From NCBI GenBank assembly GCA_029983685.1, contig JASBZA010000002.1, positions 1 through 64,000 of the forward strand: DNA of 64,000 bases, written 5' to 3'. How positions within the stretch are numbered: the stretch's first letter is position 1; every line of letters starts with the position of its first letter. Made by a program: the position numbers and the translations under genes. Positions 26,266-34,967 of this stretch are shown one piece after another. This stretch comes from Oscillospiraceae bacterium. Its GTDB lineage: Bacteria; Bacillota; Clostridia; Saccharofermentanales; Fastidiosipilaceae. Below the pieces are notes generated by a model, which did no database searches, had not been told where the DNA came from, and saw nothing but the letters and a program-made list of their open reading frames with translations.

Positions 26266-27162
26266 TTATCCTTTTACCGCTCCGATCATTATGCCTTTCT
26301 CAAAATGCTTCTGTAAGAAGGGATAAATGACCAATACCGGCAAGGTAGAAACTATAATTACACCGTATTTAATCAGCTCAGCTGCTTTTTGTTGTTCAAT
26401 CATGGAGTCATCATCCCCCAGACCAGATACCTGGTTTTGCAAGAGAATCGCACGCAATGTCAATTGCAAAGGTGCCAGGCCCTTGTCTCTTAAATAGATA
26501 AGTCCGTTCATAAACTCATTCCAATGCGCAACACCGTAGTAAAGCATCAGAACAACAATAATCGTTTTAGATAGGGGCATTACAATCCGCCTAAAGAAGG
26601 TAAAGTGATTACAACCATCTATCAGGGCCGCTTCGTGTAGCTCTTCCGGGATATTATTTTCAATATTAGTCCTAGCAATAATAACGTTAAAGACATTAAT
26701 AGCCGGCAAGACAATCATGACCCAAGGCGTGTTATAGAGCCCTAATTGATTAATCCAGATATAGGTTGGAATTAAGCCGCCTTGGAAATAAACGGTAAAC
26801 ATAATAAGGACAGTAAAGGGCTTTTGGAAGACAAATTCTTTTCGGCTTAGAGGGTAGGCCAAAAGCATGGTTAAGATGACGTTTACTGTAGTACCGACTA
26901 CTGTGTAAAAGATGGTATTACCATAGGATCTCCAAATATCCCGATTTTCGAAAATTCTTTGATACCCCAGCGTATTGAAGCCTACTGGCCAAAAGCGAAT
27001 TTGACCATTGTTGATGGCTACCGGATCGGAAAAAGATGCAATAACAATGAAGTATAAAGGATACAGAACAAGGATTAAAGTAAGGGTCAAAATCGTGTAA
27101 TTAATAATATGAAAAACTTTATCGCCGTGTAGATGACGTTTTTTACTATCGGTCTTACGCAT
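26266..27162 (-). CDS. YtcP-type carbohydrate ABC permease
   Basis: A 298-residue permease with six helices. It has the N-terminal YPLYFIVIASFSDP of YtcP-like proteins, EAA loop EAALIDGCNHFTFFRRIVMPL and the C-terminal KGIMIGAVKG. AGGAG lies 7 nt before ATG 27162. It sits 9 nt downstream of the partner permease, and its cognate binding protein follows. It imports an oligosaccharide together with a shared ATPase encoded elsewhere. Confidence 0.93.
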   Translation of the reverse strand: MRKTDSKKRHLHGDKVFHIINYTILTLTLILVLYPLYFIVIASFSDPVAINNGQIRFWPVGFNTLGYQRIFENRDIWRSYGNTIFYTVVGTTVNVILTMLLAYPLSRKEFVFQKPFTVLIMFTVYFQGGLIPTYIWINQLGLYNTPWVMIVLPAINVFNVIIARTNIENNIPEELHEAALIDGCNHFTFFRRIVMPLSKTIIVVLMLYYGVAHWNEFMNGLIYLRDKGLAPLQLTLRAILLQNQVSGLGDDDSMIEQQKAAELIKYGVIIVSTLPVLVIYPFLQKHFEKGIMIGAVKG

Positions 27163-27171
27163 ATGTCACTC

Positions 27172-28101
27172 CTAAAAAACTCCGTGTTTCGTGATAGCTT
27201 TTGACATTCTGTTCACAGATACAAGCAAAATGATATTGATTAAGTTGTTAAACAGGTTAATTGCAGCGGAGTAGCTATACTGTGTATCTAAAAGTCCAAC
27301 TTTATAAATATAGGTGGAAATAATCTCACTGGCGACCAGGTTTTGCGTGTTTTGCATAAGATAGGCTTTCTGAAATCCGATATTCATCACTCTTCCCACA
27401 GCCAAAATAAGCATCATCATAATGGTGGGGAGCAGTCCCGGTAAGTCAATATGCCAAATCATTTTCCACTGATTGGCTCCATCGACTTTGGCCGCCTCAT
27501 ACAAAGCCGGATCAATGGCTGCTAAGGCGGAAATATAAATAATGGCGTTCCAACCCGTATTCTGCCAAATACCGGAAAGAATAAAGTTCCATTTAAAGAG
27601 ATGTGGTTCACCCAGGAAGAAAATCGGTTCACCCCCAAAAAAGCGAATGATATTGTTGACTACACCGTTACGTGGAGATAAGAAGATGTAGAGCATAGAT
27701 GTCAAAACAACAATCGAAATGAAGTGCGGTATATAGAATACGGTTTGGGCAAATTTGGAACAGCGTTTATTGGGCACCTTGCTAAGAAGGATGGCCATAA
27801 TAATCGGCATGGGGAAAGAAATCAAAATCTGTAGAAAGCTAAGTGTCAGAGTGTTTTTTATAACCGGCTTAAACATATAAGACGAGAAAAAACGTCTAAA
27901 TTGCTCAAAGCCTACCCACGGACTTCCCCATATCCCTTTAGAGGGTACAAACTCTTTGAACGCAATTTGCACACCGTACATGGGAACATAGTGAATAATA
28001 AAAAAGTAGGCAATTGGGACAAGACAAAAAACGATTAATTGCCAATCGCGAGCCACTCTGGAAACAAAGCTTCTTTTTTTCACCTTTGTCACTTTTTCCA
28101 C
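27172..28101 (-). CDS. LplB-type carbohydrate ABC permease
   Basis: A 309-residue permease of the LplB/YtcP-partner class. It has the typical N-terminal YVPMYGVQIAFKEF, HFISIVVL and EAA loop EAAKVDGANQWKMIWHIDLPGL. The start is GTG at 28101 with AGGAGG 8 nt upstream. It is the first gene of an operon (28101 to 21565: two permeases, binding protein, sulfatase, PHP hydrolase) with its own promoter at 28131-28159, just behind the AraC-type regulator gene. Confidence 0.93.
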   Translation of the reverse strand: MEKVTKVKKRSFVSRVARDWQLIVFCLVPIAYFFIIHYVPMYGVQIAFKEFVPSKGIWGSPWVGFEQFRRFFSSYMFKPVIKNTLTLSFLQILISFPMPIIMAILLSKVPNKRCSKFAQTVFYIPHFISIVVLTSMLYIFLSPRNGVVNNIIRFFGGEPIFFLGEPHLFKWNFILSGIWQNTGWNAIIYISALAAIDPALYEAAKVDGANQWKMIWHIDLPGLLPTIMMMLILAVGRVMNIGFQKAYLMQNTQNLVASEIISTYIYKVGLLDTQYSYSAAINLFNNLINIILLVSVNRMSKAITKHGVF

Positions 28102-28130
28102 CGGGAATCCTCCTCAGATCTTTTAAGAGA

Positions 28131-28159
28131 ATTCTATCGGCAGCTGTAAAGTCAGACAA
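28131..28159 (-). promoter_or_regulatory. Promoter of the 28.1-21.6 kb operon
   Basis: On the minus strand TTGTCT (28154-28159), 17-bp spacer, TAGAAT (28131-28136), about 30 nt before the GTG at 28101. The imperfect -35 fits activation by the adjacent AraC-type regulator. Confidence 0.6.
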
Positions 28160-28197
28160 TAAACATTTATTTCTTGCACACAATATTTTCTATAGTG

Positions 28198-30330
28198 CTA
28201 TTTTTCAAAGAAGCTTTGTCTATATTGCTTGGGCGTCACTCCATTAATTTGTTTAAATCGCCTAATAAAGCTGGATGTATTGAAATAACCTACTTGGAAG
28301 GCAATTTCATCCAAACCTACTTCCGTATTTTCCAGAAGGAGCTTGGCCCGGGTCATACGATAGCTGGTAAGCCAATCGGTAAAAGTCTTGCCTGATTCTT
28401 GCTTAAACAATTTGCTGAATGTGGAGATACCCATATTAAAGTTATCCGCAACCTCATAGATAGAAAAATTGCCGTCTAAGGCCCGAACTTGCATGAAGGC
28501 CAAAACTTCATCGAAAGAAAATTCGTCGTCTGATTCTTTTTTTTCCATGGAGTCTTTTAAAGCCCCCATCCAACACCTTGTCGCCTCTATCACTTCATAT
28601 TTATTTTGGTAAGCATCTAAACTACCGATATGGCACTCTTGGTTGATTTCAAAGCCGCCCCTATATGTGCTTATAAGTCGAAGCAATTCGCCAGATATAC
28701 CTTTGGCCAAATAAAGGAGTAAGTTCTCATCCGCTAAGATACCTAAAATACCTTCCAGGGCTCGGAGCAGTTGTTCGGCATCATTCTGAATAAAACTGGA
28801 CTGAAGCAAACTAAATAAAGAATAAGGGAAGCGAATCGGCGAATAATCCTCTTTCACAACATCTGTATAACTTATCAAACTTCCAGGTTCCAGAATAAAA
28901 GCGTATTCCTTGGCCACCATAGCTTCCAAATAGGATTTGCGAATGACAGAAAATTCATGAGCCACAGATCCATAAGACAAAATAGCACCGGCTTGGTTTT
29001 GCTTAACGTCTTCATGAAAAGTTTTTAGGACCTCATCTATGGAAGTAGTGGACTCATGTACTTTGCTTAAAAAGAGGATTTCTTTCGTATTTAAGCGCCG
29101 CACTTCATATGAACTGAAAGCTTCAGGGGGTACCAACACTAAGTTTTGGGATTCTGCCGGAGTCATATAGGGAAAATACAAGTTCCAAACGAAAAAAGGC
29201 CCCTCCTCCAAATCTATACCACTATCCATACTATCCAGAGAAAACTCCTCTAAAGATGCGTATTGACCATTTAAAACACGCATTAAGAGTTGCTGCTGAA
29301 CATGGCTCTTCTGCCTGGTTTGTTCTTCACGAAGTTTCAAATTTTCTGTGGTAAGCTTATCAAGCGAACTGCTAATCGCTTTAAAAGGCCTGTAGTTGAC
29401 TCTGCTAAGCAAGGCAATAATGAGAGACGATATAAAGGCGGTCAATAAGAGTATCAGCGCAAACTCTTTATTAAGTTGACGAAAGCTCTGAAAAGCCGGT
29501 CCACTTTTGGGAAGAAAAATATTGAAACGCCAACCGGTCAATACATCGGAAGACTCTTCCAAGCTGATAAAATGGTCTTTCTCGTTATGGAGCAGTGAGT
29601 CTTGAAGAGCTTTAGGACTATACGTCTCGTAATGATCCGATGAGAAAGTGTTGTAAAGTAAAATATTGCCGTTAGAATCTGTAACCGAGACAAAAGCCTG
29701 GTAGTAATTATTGTCCAGGAGATTAAATTGTGTCCTGGCCTCATTCATAACATAGATAATATAAGCATTTTGCCTGACTCCCATTTTTATAGGGAAAACG
29801 AAGAATGCCGCCTCATTCGCCACACTACTGTTAGTATGGTTTTTGATTATATAGTAGCTAAAGATTGAATTTGTCTTGACTTCTTGTACTGCTTTTTCAA
29901 AGTCTAATCCCTCAATATCGCAAACCCTTGAGAAAAAGCGTTCTTTCGTACAACTGGTGGACTGGGTGACAACGTAGTTTGATTGTGGATTATAAAGAAT
30001 GATTTGGTCGACAAAGGCCAAATTTTCTTTGGCCCTGTTCAGTTCTTCTACCGCTGTAACATAATGTTGTAGATTATCGACCTCATTTCCCAAAACTTTA
30101 AGATGACTTAATTGATTTGTCGAGTATTGCATGGAAAACATGCGAAACTCCAACTCCATTTTAAATTGATGCAGTTGTTGCTTTACCGTCACCATGATTT
30201 CGTCATTGATGTTTTTTTGGATTTTCATGCAAAAAAAGCTGACGATTATAAGGATGGGTAAAAGTGCAACTAGAAAATAGGACCCCAAAAAGCGATAGAA
30301 AAACCGACTTTTCTTTACATGCTTTTCCAT
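28198..30330 (-). CDS. Membrane-bound AraC-family regulator (YtdP/YesS-like)
   Basis: A 710-residue one-component transmembrane regulator. It has a first helix at about residues 14-36, an extracellular sensor of about 260 residues with a Cache-like AFVSVTDSNGNILLYN segment, and a second helix (about 297-317). A cytoplasmic linker and two AraC helix-turn-helix motifs in the last 100 residues follow (EVADNFNMGISTFSKLFK; DEIAFQVGYFNTSSFIRRFK). It directly joins an outside signal to transcription. The ATG at 30330 follows the sulfatase stop by 10 nt; the longer frame from 30375 would overlap that gene. It is the last gene of the ROK-led operon and probably activates the operon beginning at 28101. 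Confidence 0.88.
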   Translation of the reverse strand: MEKHVKKSRFFYRFLGSYFLVALLPILIIVSFFCMKIQKNINDEIMVTVKQQLHQFKMELEFRMFSMQYSTNQLSHLKVLGNEVDNLQHYVTAVEELNRAKENLAFVDQIILYNPQSNYVVTQSTSCTKERFFSRVCDIEGLDFEKAVQEVKTNSIFSYYIIKNHTNSSVANEAAFFVFPIKMGVRQNAYIIYVMNEARTQFNLLDNNYYQAFVSVTDSNGNILLYNTFSSDHYETYSPKALQDSLLHNEKDHFISLEESSDVLTGWRFNIFLPKSGPAFQSFRQLNKEFALILLLTAFISSLIIALLSRVNYRPFKAISSSLDKLTTENLKLREEQTRQKSHVQQQLLMRVLNGQYASLEEFSLDSMDSGIDLEEGPFFVWNLYFPYMTPAESQNLVLVPPEAFSSYEVRRLNTKEILFLSKVHESTTSIDEVLKTFHEDVKQNQAGAILSYGSVAHEFSVIRKSYLEAMVAKEYAFILEPGSLISYTDVVKEDYSPIRFPYSLFSLLQSSFIQNDAEQLLRALEGILGILADENLLLYLAKGISGELLRLISTYRGGFEINQECHIGSLDAYQNKYEVIEATRCWMGALKDSMEKKESDDEFSFDEVLAFMQVRALDGNFSIYEVADNFNMGISTFSKLFKQESGKTFTDWLTSYRMTRAKLLLENTEVGLDEIAFQVGYFNTSSFIRRFKQINGVTPKQYRQSFFEK

Positions 30331-30340
30331 AAACACATCA

Positions 30341-31750
30341 CTAAAGTCCCACAGGATGGTCAACGAAATCCTCAAAGGCCTTAGTATACGCTTCTATGCC
30401 CAGTTTTTGACGATAATCGTACTGGAATTTGCGAGCTCTCAAGTCGACCTCGAGAGGGTCACAAACGTCATACAAGCGTCTACGACACACCTCCGCTACC
30501 GCCATACTGTCACCCGAAACACGGTCTATAGAAAGCAAATTGTAATTTTCCGCCGGATCTTGTTCCAGGTCAAAAAGCTGCTCTTCATCTCCGAGGTAGA
30601 GAATATATTTATATTGCTGCCAACGGATCATATAGACGCCGCGTGGCATACCGTGGGCATGGTATTCACTGAACGTGTAGTCTTTAGAAAGTCTTTTCTC
30701 ATCGCCATTAATCAATGGCCAAAGTGATTTGCCGTCAATTCCCTCAGGCAAATTCAAATCAGACATACCACACAAAGTCGGGAAGATATCTACAAGATTT
30801 ACCGGTACCTCATACTCTCTAGGAACCACGCCCGGAACCTTCAACAAAAAGGGTACATGGGCCGATTCTTCAAACATAGTACACTTCCACCATAAACCGT
30901 GATAGCCGGACTGCTCGCCGTGGTCACTACTGTAAAGTATAGCCGTTTTATCCGCCAAACCCATAGCATCAACCGCATCCAAGATTGTTCCGATGCGTTC
31001 GTCCAATTCGCTGATGGCCGCACAATAGCCCACCAACAATTTACGTGTGTTCTCTTCATCTACAAAATCGCAGGCAAAGTATTTTCTAAGGCTCTCCAGA
31101 CTCTTGTTGAGTGACGTATAAGGCGGTTTAAGCGCTGCAGGGATTTGCTTGATTCTTTCATCATAGTAATCCCAGTATTCTTTTTTCACATTAAAGGGGA
31201 AGTGTGGATCTAGAAAGCCTACATAGAGAGTCCAATTTTCTTGGTCCTTCAGTTCTTCCAGATAGGCCAAAGCTTCTTCCAAGACCTCATCATCTCTTTT
31301 GCTTTCGCCTTCTTCTCTCACACGAATGTTCTGATAACGCTCTTTTGCTCCAATCCGTTCTACATTCTCACTTCTAAAAAGCGCGCCCACATCCGAGTGG
31401 CCCATAAAACCTAGTAAAGACCCCTTGGTAAAACCGTAGTCTCCGTCCGGATGAAAGTGTGTTTTGCCTGTAGCATAAAAGAGCCTACCTTGGTCTGTCA
31501 TGTAAGCTGCCATCCCCTGAACCTTGCCGTCGTAAGACGTGGCATTATCCCAGGTGCCTAGTCGGTTCACATAGCGACCGGTAAAAAAAGCAGCCCTGGC
31601 CGGCGCACAGACCGGACAAGGGCTATAAGCATTTCTAAAAAGCTGACTTTCTCTGGCCAGACGATCCAAATTAGGCGTAAGGAGGTCTTGGCCAAAGTAA
31701 GCCATCATATCGTAAGAATGTTCATCGGACATGATAACAATCTGGTTCAT
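30341..31750 (-). CDS. Cys-type sulfatase (S1 family)
   Basis: A 469-residue sulfatase. Metal site at IVIMSDEHSYDMM, formylglycine motif CAPAR with AAFFTGRY, then ATSYDG...FYATGKTHFHPDG and LYSSDHGEQSGYHGLW. The RYVNRLGTWDN region and length suggest relation to choline-/heparan-type sulfatases, but the substrate position cannot be fixed by eye. No signal peptide. It starts 4 nt after the GH88 stop with no obvious ribosome site of its own, suggesting translational coupling. It removes sulfate from imported oligosaccharides or unsaturated disaccharides. Confidence 0.92.
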   Translation of the reverse strand: MNQIVIMSDEHSYDMMAYFGQDLLTPNLDRLARESQLFRNAYSPCPVCAPARAAFFTGRYVNRLGTWDNATSYDGKVQGMAAYMTDQGRLFYATGKTHFHPDGDYGFTKGSLLGFMGHSDVGALFRSENVERIGAKERYQNIRVREEGESKRDDEVLEEALAYLEELKDQENWTLYVGFLDPHFPFNVKKEYWDYYDERIKQIPAALKPPYTSLNKSLESLRKYFACDFVDEENTRKLLVGYCAAISELDERIGTILDAVDAMGLADKTAILYSSDHGEQSGYHGLWWKCTMFEESAHVPFLLKVPGVVPREYEVPVNLVDIFPTLCGMSDLNLPEGIDGKSLWPLINGDEKRLSKDYTFSEYHAHGMPRGVYMIRWQQYKYILYLGDEEQLFDLEQDPAENYNLLSIDRVSGDSMAVAEVCRRRLYDVCDPLEVDLRARKFQYDYRQKLGIEAYTKAFEDFVDHPVGL

Positions 31751-31754
31751 AAGC

Positions 31755-32930
31755 TTACCAATAAGGATTCCAGTCAGAAGTCAAACGCGTTAAGGCTTCA
31801 ACATAGAAATAGTCACCCCAAAGATTACACTCATCTACGCCATGACTAATACAGTCGTTGTAGGGTGATTTTTTACCATAAACGCCGTGCAAGAGTTGGC
31901 CATTACTAATTTCGGGAGAGGTTGCTGCACACTCGTCCGCCAGAGCCTTCATGAGAATCTTGGCAACTGCTCTATATTGTTCGGCTTTGGCCTCATCAAC
32001 ATATTGGGCCATTTCCAAAAGACCGCAAACCACCACGGCAGATGCGGAAGAATCCCAAGGCTCTCCACTGTCGTCTTGGAAAGTCAAGTCCCAATAAGGG
32101 ATGAGCTTGCTGCCCAAATGGCTTAAGAAATATTCCAGCAAGCGGTCGAAAAGCTCAAGATAATACTCATCTCGCAAATAGCGATAGGCCAAAGCCAAGC
32201 CGTACACACCCCAGGACTGTCCTCTGGACCAGGCAGAGTCGGCCGAATACCCCTGGTGAGTCACACCCTTGAGGGGCCTTCCGTCTTCGGGCGAAAAATA
32301 ATGGGTGTGGTAGGTCGAATAATCGTCACGAATGATGACCTTGAGTGTTGTTTCAATGTGTTGCTGGGCATGCTCGATATACTCTTCATTACCTGTTTCT
32401 TGACCGGCCCACATGAGGAGGGGAACATTAAGGAGGCAGTCAATAATAAGACGATAGTTATCTTTGCCGTTTAACGGGCCCCATGCCTGGATGAATTGTC
32501 CTTTTTCGTGGAAACGTTCATTCAGAAGCTCCGCCGCTCTAAGTGCATTTTTCTTGCCTAATTCGTCGCCACAAATTTTGTAGGCAGCTACACAAGACAA
32601 ACTATACAGGAAGCCCAAATCATGGGTTTCGACAGCTACTCTATTATCTAAACGCTCTTTGAAACTTTTGACCTGCCAAAGTGCCGCTTCCTTGAAACGT
32701 TCATCGCGGGTTTTCTCATATTGGAGCCAAAGTTCACCGGTCCAGAAGCCGTTGGTCCAATACTTGTTCTCATCAACTTGGTAAAAACCGTCGGTTGAGA
32801 AGATGGACTTAAAGGCTTTACCGAATTCAGGCAAACAAGCCTCGGTTTGCTGTAGAGCCTTATCGCTGTAGAATTTCAGCTCCTCCTCAGTAATTAGCGG
32901 ATGCTCCTTAATAAATGTCTCTAAATTCAT
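31755..32930 (-). CDS. Unsaturated glucuronyl hydrolase (GH88)
   Basis: A 391-residue alpha/alpha-barrel enzyme of the UGL family. It has ETHDLGFLYSLS with Asp104 and LIIDCLLNVPLL with Asp164, the two acidic residues matching the catalytic pair of characterised UGLs, plus DSAWSRGQSWGVYGLA in the active site. It releases the 4,5-unsaturated uronic acid left by polysaccharide lyases from the non-reducing end of di- and oligosaccharides. Cytoplasmic. AAGGGAACAAG precedes ATG 32930. It sits between a heparinase II/III lyase and a sulfatase in the ROK operon, the classical order for glycosaminoglycan breakdown. Confidence 0.95.
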   Translation of the reverse strand: MNLETFIKEHPLITEEELKFYSDKALQQTEACLPEFGKAFKSIFSTDGFYQVDENKYWTNGFWTGELWLQYEKTRDERFKEAALWQVKSFKERLDNRVAVETHDLGFLYSLSCVAAYKICGDELGKKNALRAAELLNERFHEKGQFIQAWGPLNGKDNYRLIIDCLLNVPLLMWAGQETGNEEYIEHAQQHIETTLKVIIRDDYSTYHTHYFSPEDGRPLKGVTHQGYSADSAWSRGQSWGVYGLALAYRYLRDEYYLELFDRLLEYFLSHLGSKLIPYWDLTFQDDSGEPWDSSASAVVVCGLLEMAQYVDEAKAEQYRAVAKILMKALADECAATSPEISNGQLLHGVYGKKSPYNDCISHGVDECNLWGDYFYVEALTRLTSDWNPYW

Positions 32931-32954
32931 CTTGTTCCCTTCTGATTATTATTT

Positions 32955-34961
32955 TTATGCGTCCAGTATTTGCATATCAAATGTCTTAATATTGTACTGT
33001 AATTGATAGGCCTCTTGGTCTATCTGAGCGGAAATAAGAACCATATCTCCTTCTCTTGTGTGTTTTAACTTCGTAATAGATATCTTTCGATACTTATCCG
33101 GACAAATAAACGTAGCATAAATTTTTTCCGAATCATTTGCCTCAGCCCGGTCTCGGAAAACCAGGAGGCTTGATTCTCTCTTTTGATCGACTTCATCGGA
33201 TACGTAAGCTTGTTCTATGGTTCTTTGAGGCATCGTTGAGGCCAGAGTCGTGATAACATCTTCTTTACGACACACAAACTGATTGGCTTCTTCTTGCACA
33301 TTCGTGCCGTCAAAATGATATTGCATGCTGAGCTTATCTGCTTTTTTCAGCCCCGTGATCCGGTCTAATACTAGGACGTATTTACTGTTTAAGGCACATA
33401 AAACTCTCTGGTGAACTTTGGGCGCATAATTGTTATGATAGCCCACCGCCCATGTCAGACGAGGTCCCTGCCCCATATGCAAAATATCACCTTGACGCAT
33501 TGGTCCATATGCCCATGAGGCCAAATATTCCCAAGCATCACGGTCATTAATCATCAAAGTGTTATGCCAAAACATCTGCTTAAAATGTTTGCGATCTTCA
33601 CCTTCCTGATACGTGTATTTACCTGGATCTACGAAAATGGCTTGGCCTAAAGCTGACAAATCAAAGCCACAAGGATCAATATGTGCATGGAGATTCTGAA
33701 CAGGTGAACGGCAAGAGTAAAAGAAGCTCAAGTCTTTGTCGGACCAGGAACTGCGGTAGCTCATCTGCTTCATTGACTTATTCCATACCGTAGGAGGCAA
33801 AGCCGGCTCTTTCGGATGAGCCAGAGCCTCTTCAAAGTCTTGCAAGAAGACTTCCGGATTTTCCATATACCAAACGTAGGTTGAAAAAGCACCGAGAAGA
33901 CCTTCTCTTTGACCCAAATAGGCAGAATAGAAAAGCCACTTGGAATCTTGATTACCTATATAAAGGCACACTGCCGCCTGAGCCATGGTGACAGTCAAGA
34001 CACTGGTGTCGCCCCAGGCGACATTTGTCCCGTTTGGCCTGGTCATATATAAGGCCCACTCACCCATGGAATCTAATTTTGTCTCATACCAAGCGGGAAA
34101 AGTCACACCGTAACGCCTGCCGAACTGAAGGGCCAAGGCAAACCAGAACACACAGTTATTGTGGTAGGACGGACATCCTTCAATCTGTGCACCGTAATCC
34201 AACACCTGAACGTCCAGTGCCCGACAGAGGCTATCTACTGCTTGCTTCTTCCAAAGCTCCGCTTTTTTCCACTCCGGGAAGAGTCCTCCTGCCTTAAATA
34301 GGCCCATATTCTCCATTACAAAGTGATTATGGTCTGACTTTGGCCAAAGGACAGGTGAAAAACGAGAAATCATCTCAGCTTGGAAGTAGAGAATCTCGAC
34401 TATTTTCGAGAAGAGGTCTTCCGGAAACACATCCATAGGGGCAAAGATTTCTATAATTGGTCCCCAGGTTTTATAAAGACGAATACCGCATTCTAAGATG
34501 CGCCACCATCGGCCCTTGGGTCCCCCGTAAAAATCCAGAGCACCCTCTTCATCCAGCTTCAAAGGCGGAGGACAATCCCGAATCCACATTTCCATTTCCA
34601 GAATAATTCTTTGAACATATTTTTCGTCTCCAGTCAGAAAATAAGCATACGTCATATCGAGCCACTGGTTCATACGATTCAGCTCATACTCGTATTCCTT
34701 ATTGTGGTTTGGATTTTCACGCCAACTGGCCGGCTTACCGATAAAGGTCTTAGTCGCTGACCCGGACAATAAGTAGTAACCTTCATAGGCCTCTTCGGCC
34801 CGCTGGACGATGGCCTGACTCAGAGAAGGATAGTTTGCCGCTAAAAGTTTGGCACACTTCTTCGTATGCTCATAAGCACTTTTTTCATATCTGAGACGCT
34901 CTAAACTATCCGCAGGAGTCTTTCCTTCTTGATAAATGGTTTGAAGATTGAATCCGTACAT
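32955..34961 (-). CDS. Heparinase II/III-type polysaccharide lyase
   Basis: A 668-residue lyase. The alpha/alpha toroid has DHNHF (about residues 207-213) and GCPSYHN with a Tyr near 263. A beta-sandwich follows with NLHAHIDPCGFDL (His near 423) and DPGKYTYQEG. The spacing of these His, Tyr and His residues resembles the catalytic set of heparinase II (about 202, 257, 406). It lacks a signal peptide and so probably cleaves imported oligosaccharides by beta-elimination, feeding the GH88 enzyme. It is a close paralogue of the gene at 45106-47106; the two are nearly collinear from MYGF to the end. Substrate (heparan sulfate, chondroitin or another uronide) is uncertain. Confidence 0.9.
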   Translation of the reverse strand: MYGFNLQTIYQEGKTPADSLERLRYEKSAYEHTKKCAKLLAANYPSLSQAIVQRAEEAYEGYYLLSGSATKTFIGKPASWRENPNHNKEYEYELNRMNQWLDMTYAYFLTGDEKYVQRIILEMEMWIRDCPPPLKLDEEGALDFYGGPKGRWWRILECGIRLYKTWGPIIEIFAPMDVFPEDLFSKIVEILYFQAEMISRFSPVLWPKSDHNHFVMENMGLFKAGGLFPEWKKAELWKKQAVDSLCRALDVQVLDYGAQIEGCPSYHNNCVFWFALALQFGRRYGVTFPAWYETKLDSMGEWALYMTRPNGTNVAWGDTSVLTVTMAQAAVCLYIGNQDSKWLFYSAYLGQREGLLGAFSTYVWYMENPEVFLQDFEEALAHPKEPALPPTVWNKSMKQMSYRSSWSDKDLSFFYSCRSPVQNLHAHIDPCGFDLSALGQAIFVDPGKYTYQEGEDRKHFKQMFWHNTLMINDRDAWEYLASWAYGPMRQGDILHMGQGPRLTWAVGYHNNYAPKVHQRVLCALNSKYVLVLDRITGLKKADKLSMQYHFDGTNVQEEANQFVCRKEDVITTLASTMPQRTIEQAYVSDEVDQKRESSLLVFRDRAEANDSEKIYATFICPDKYRKISITKLKHTREGDMVLISAQIDQEAYQLQYNIKTFDMQILDA

Positions 34962-34967
34962 ATTAAC

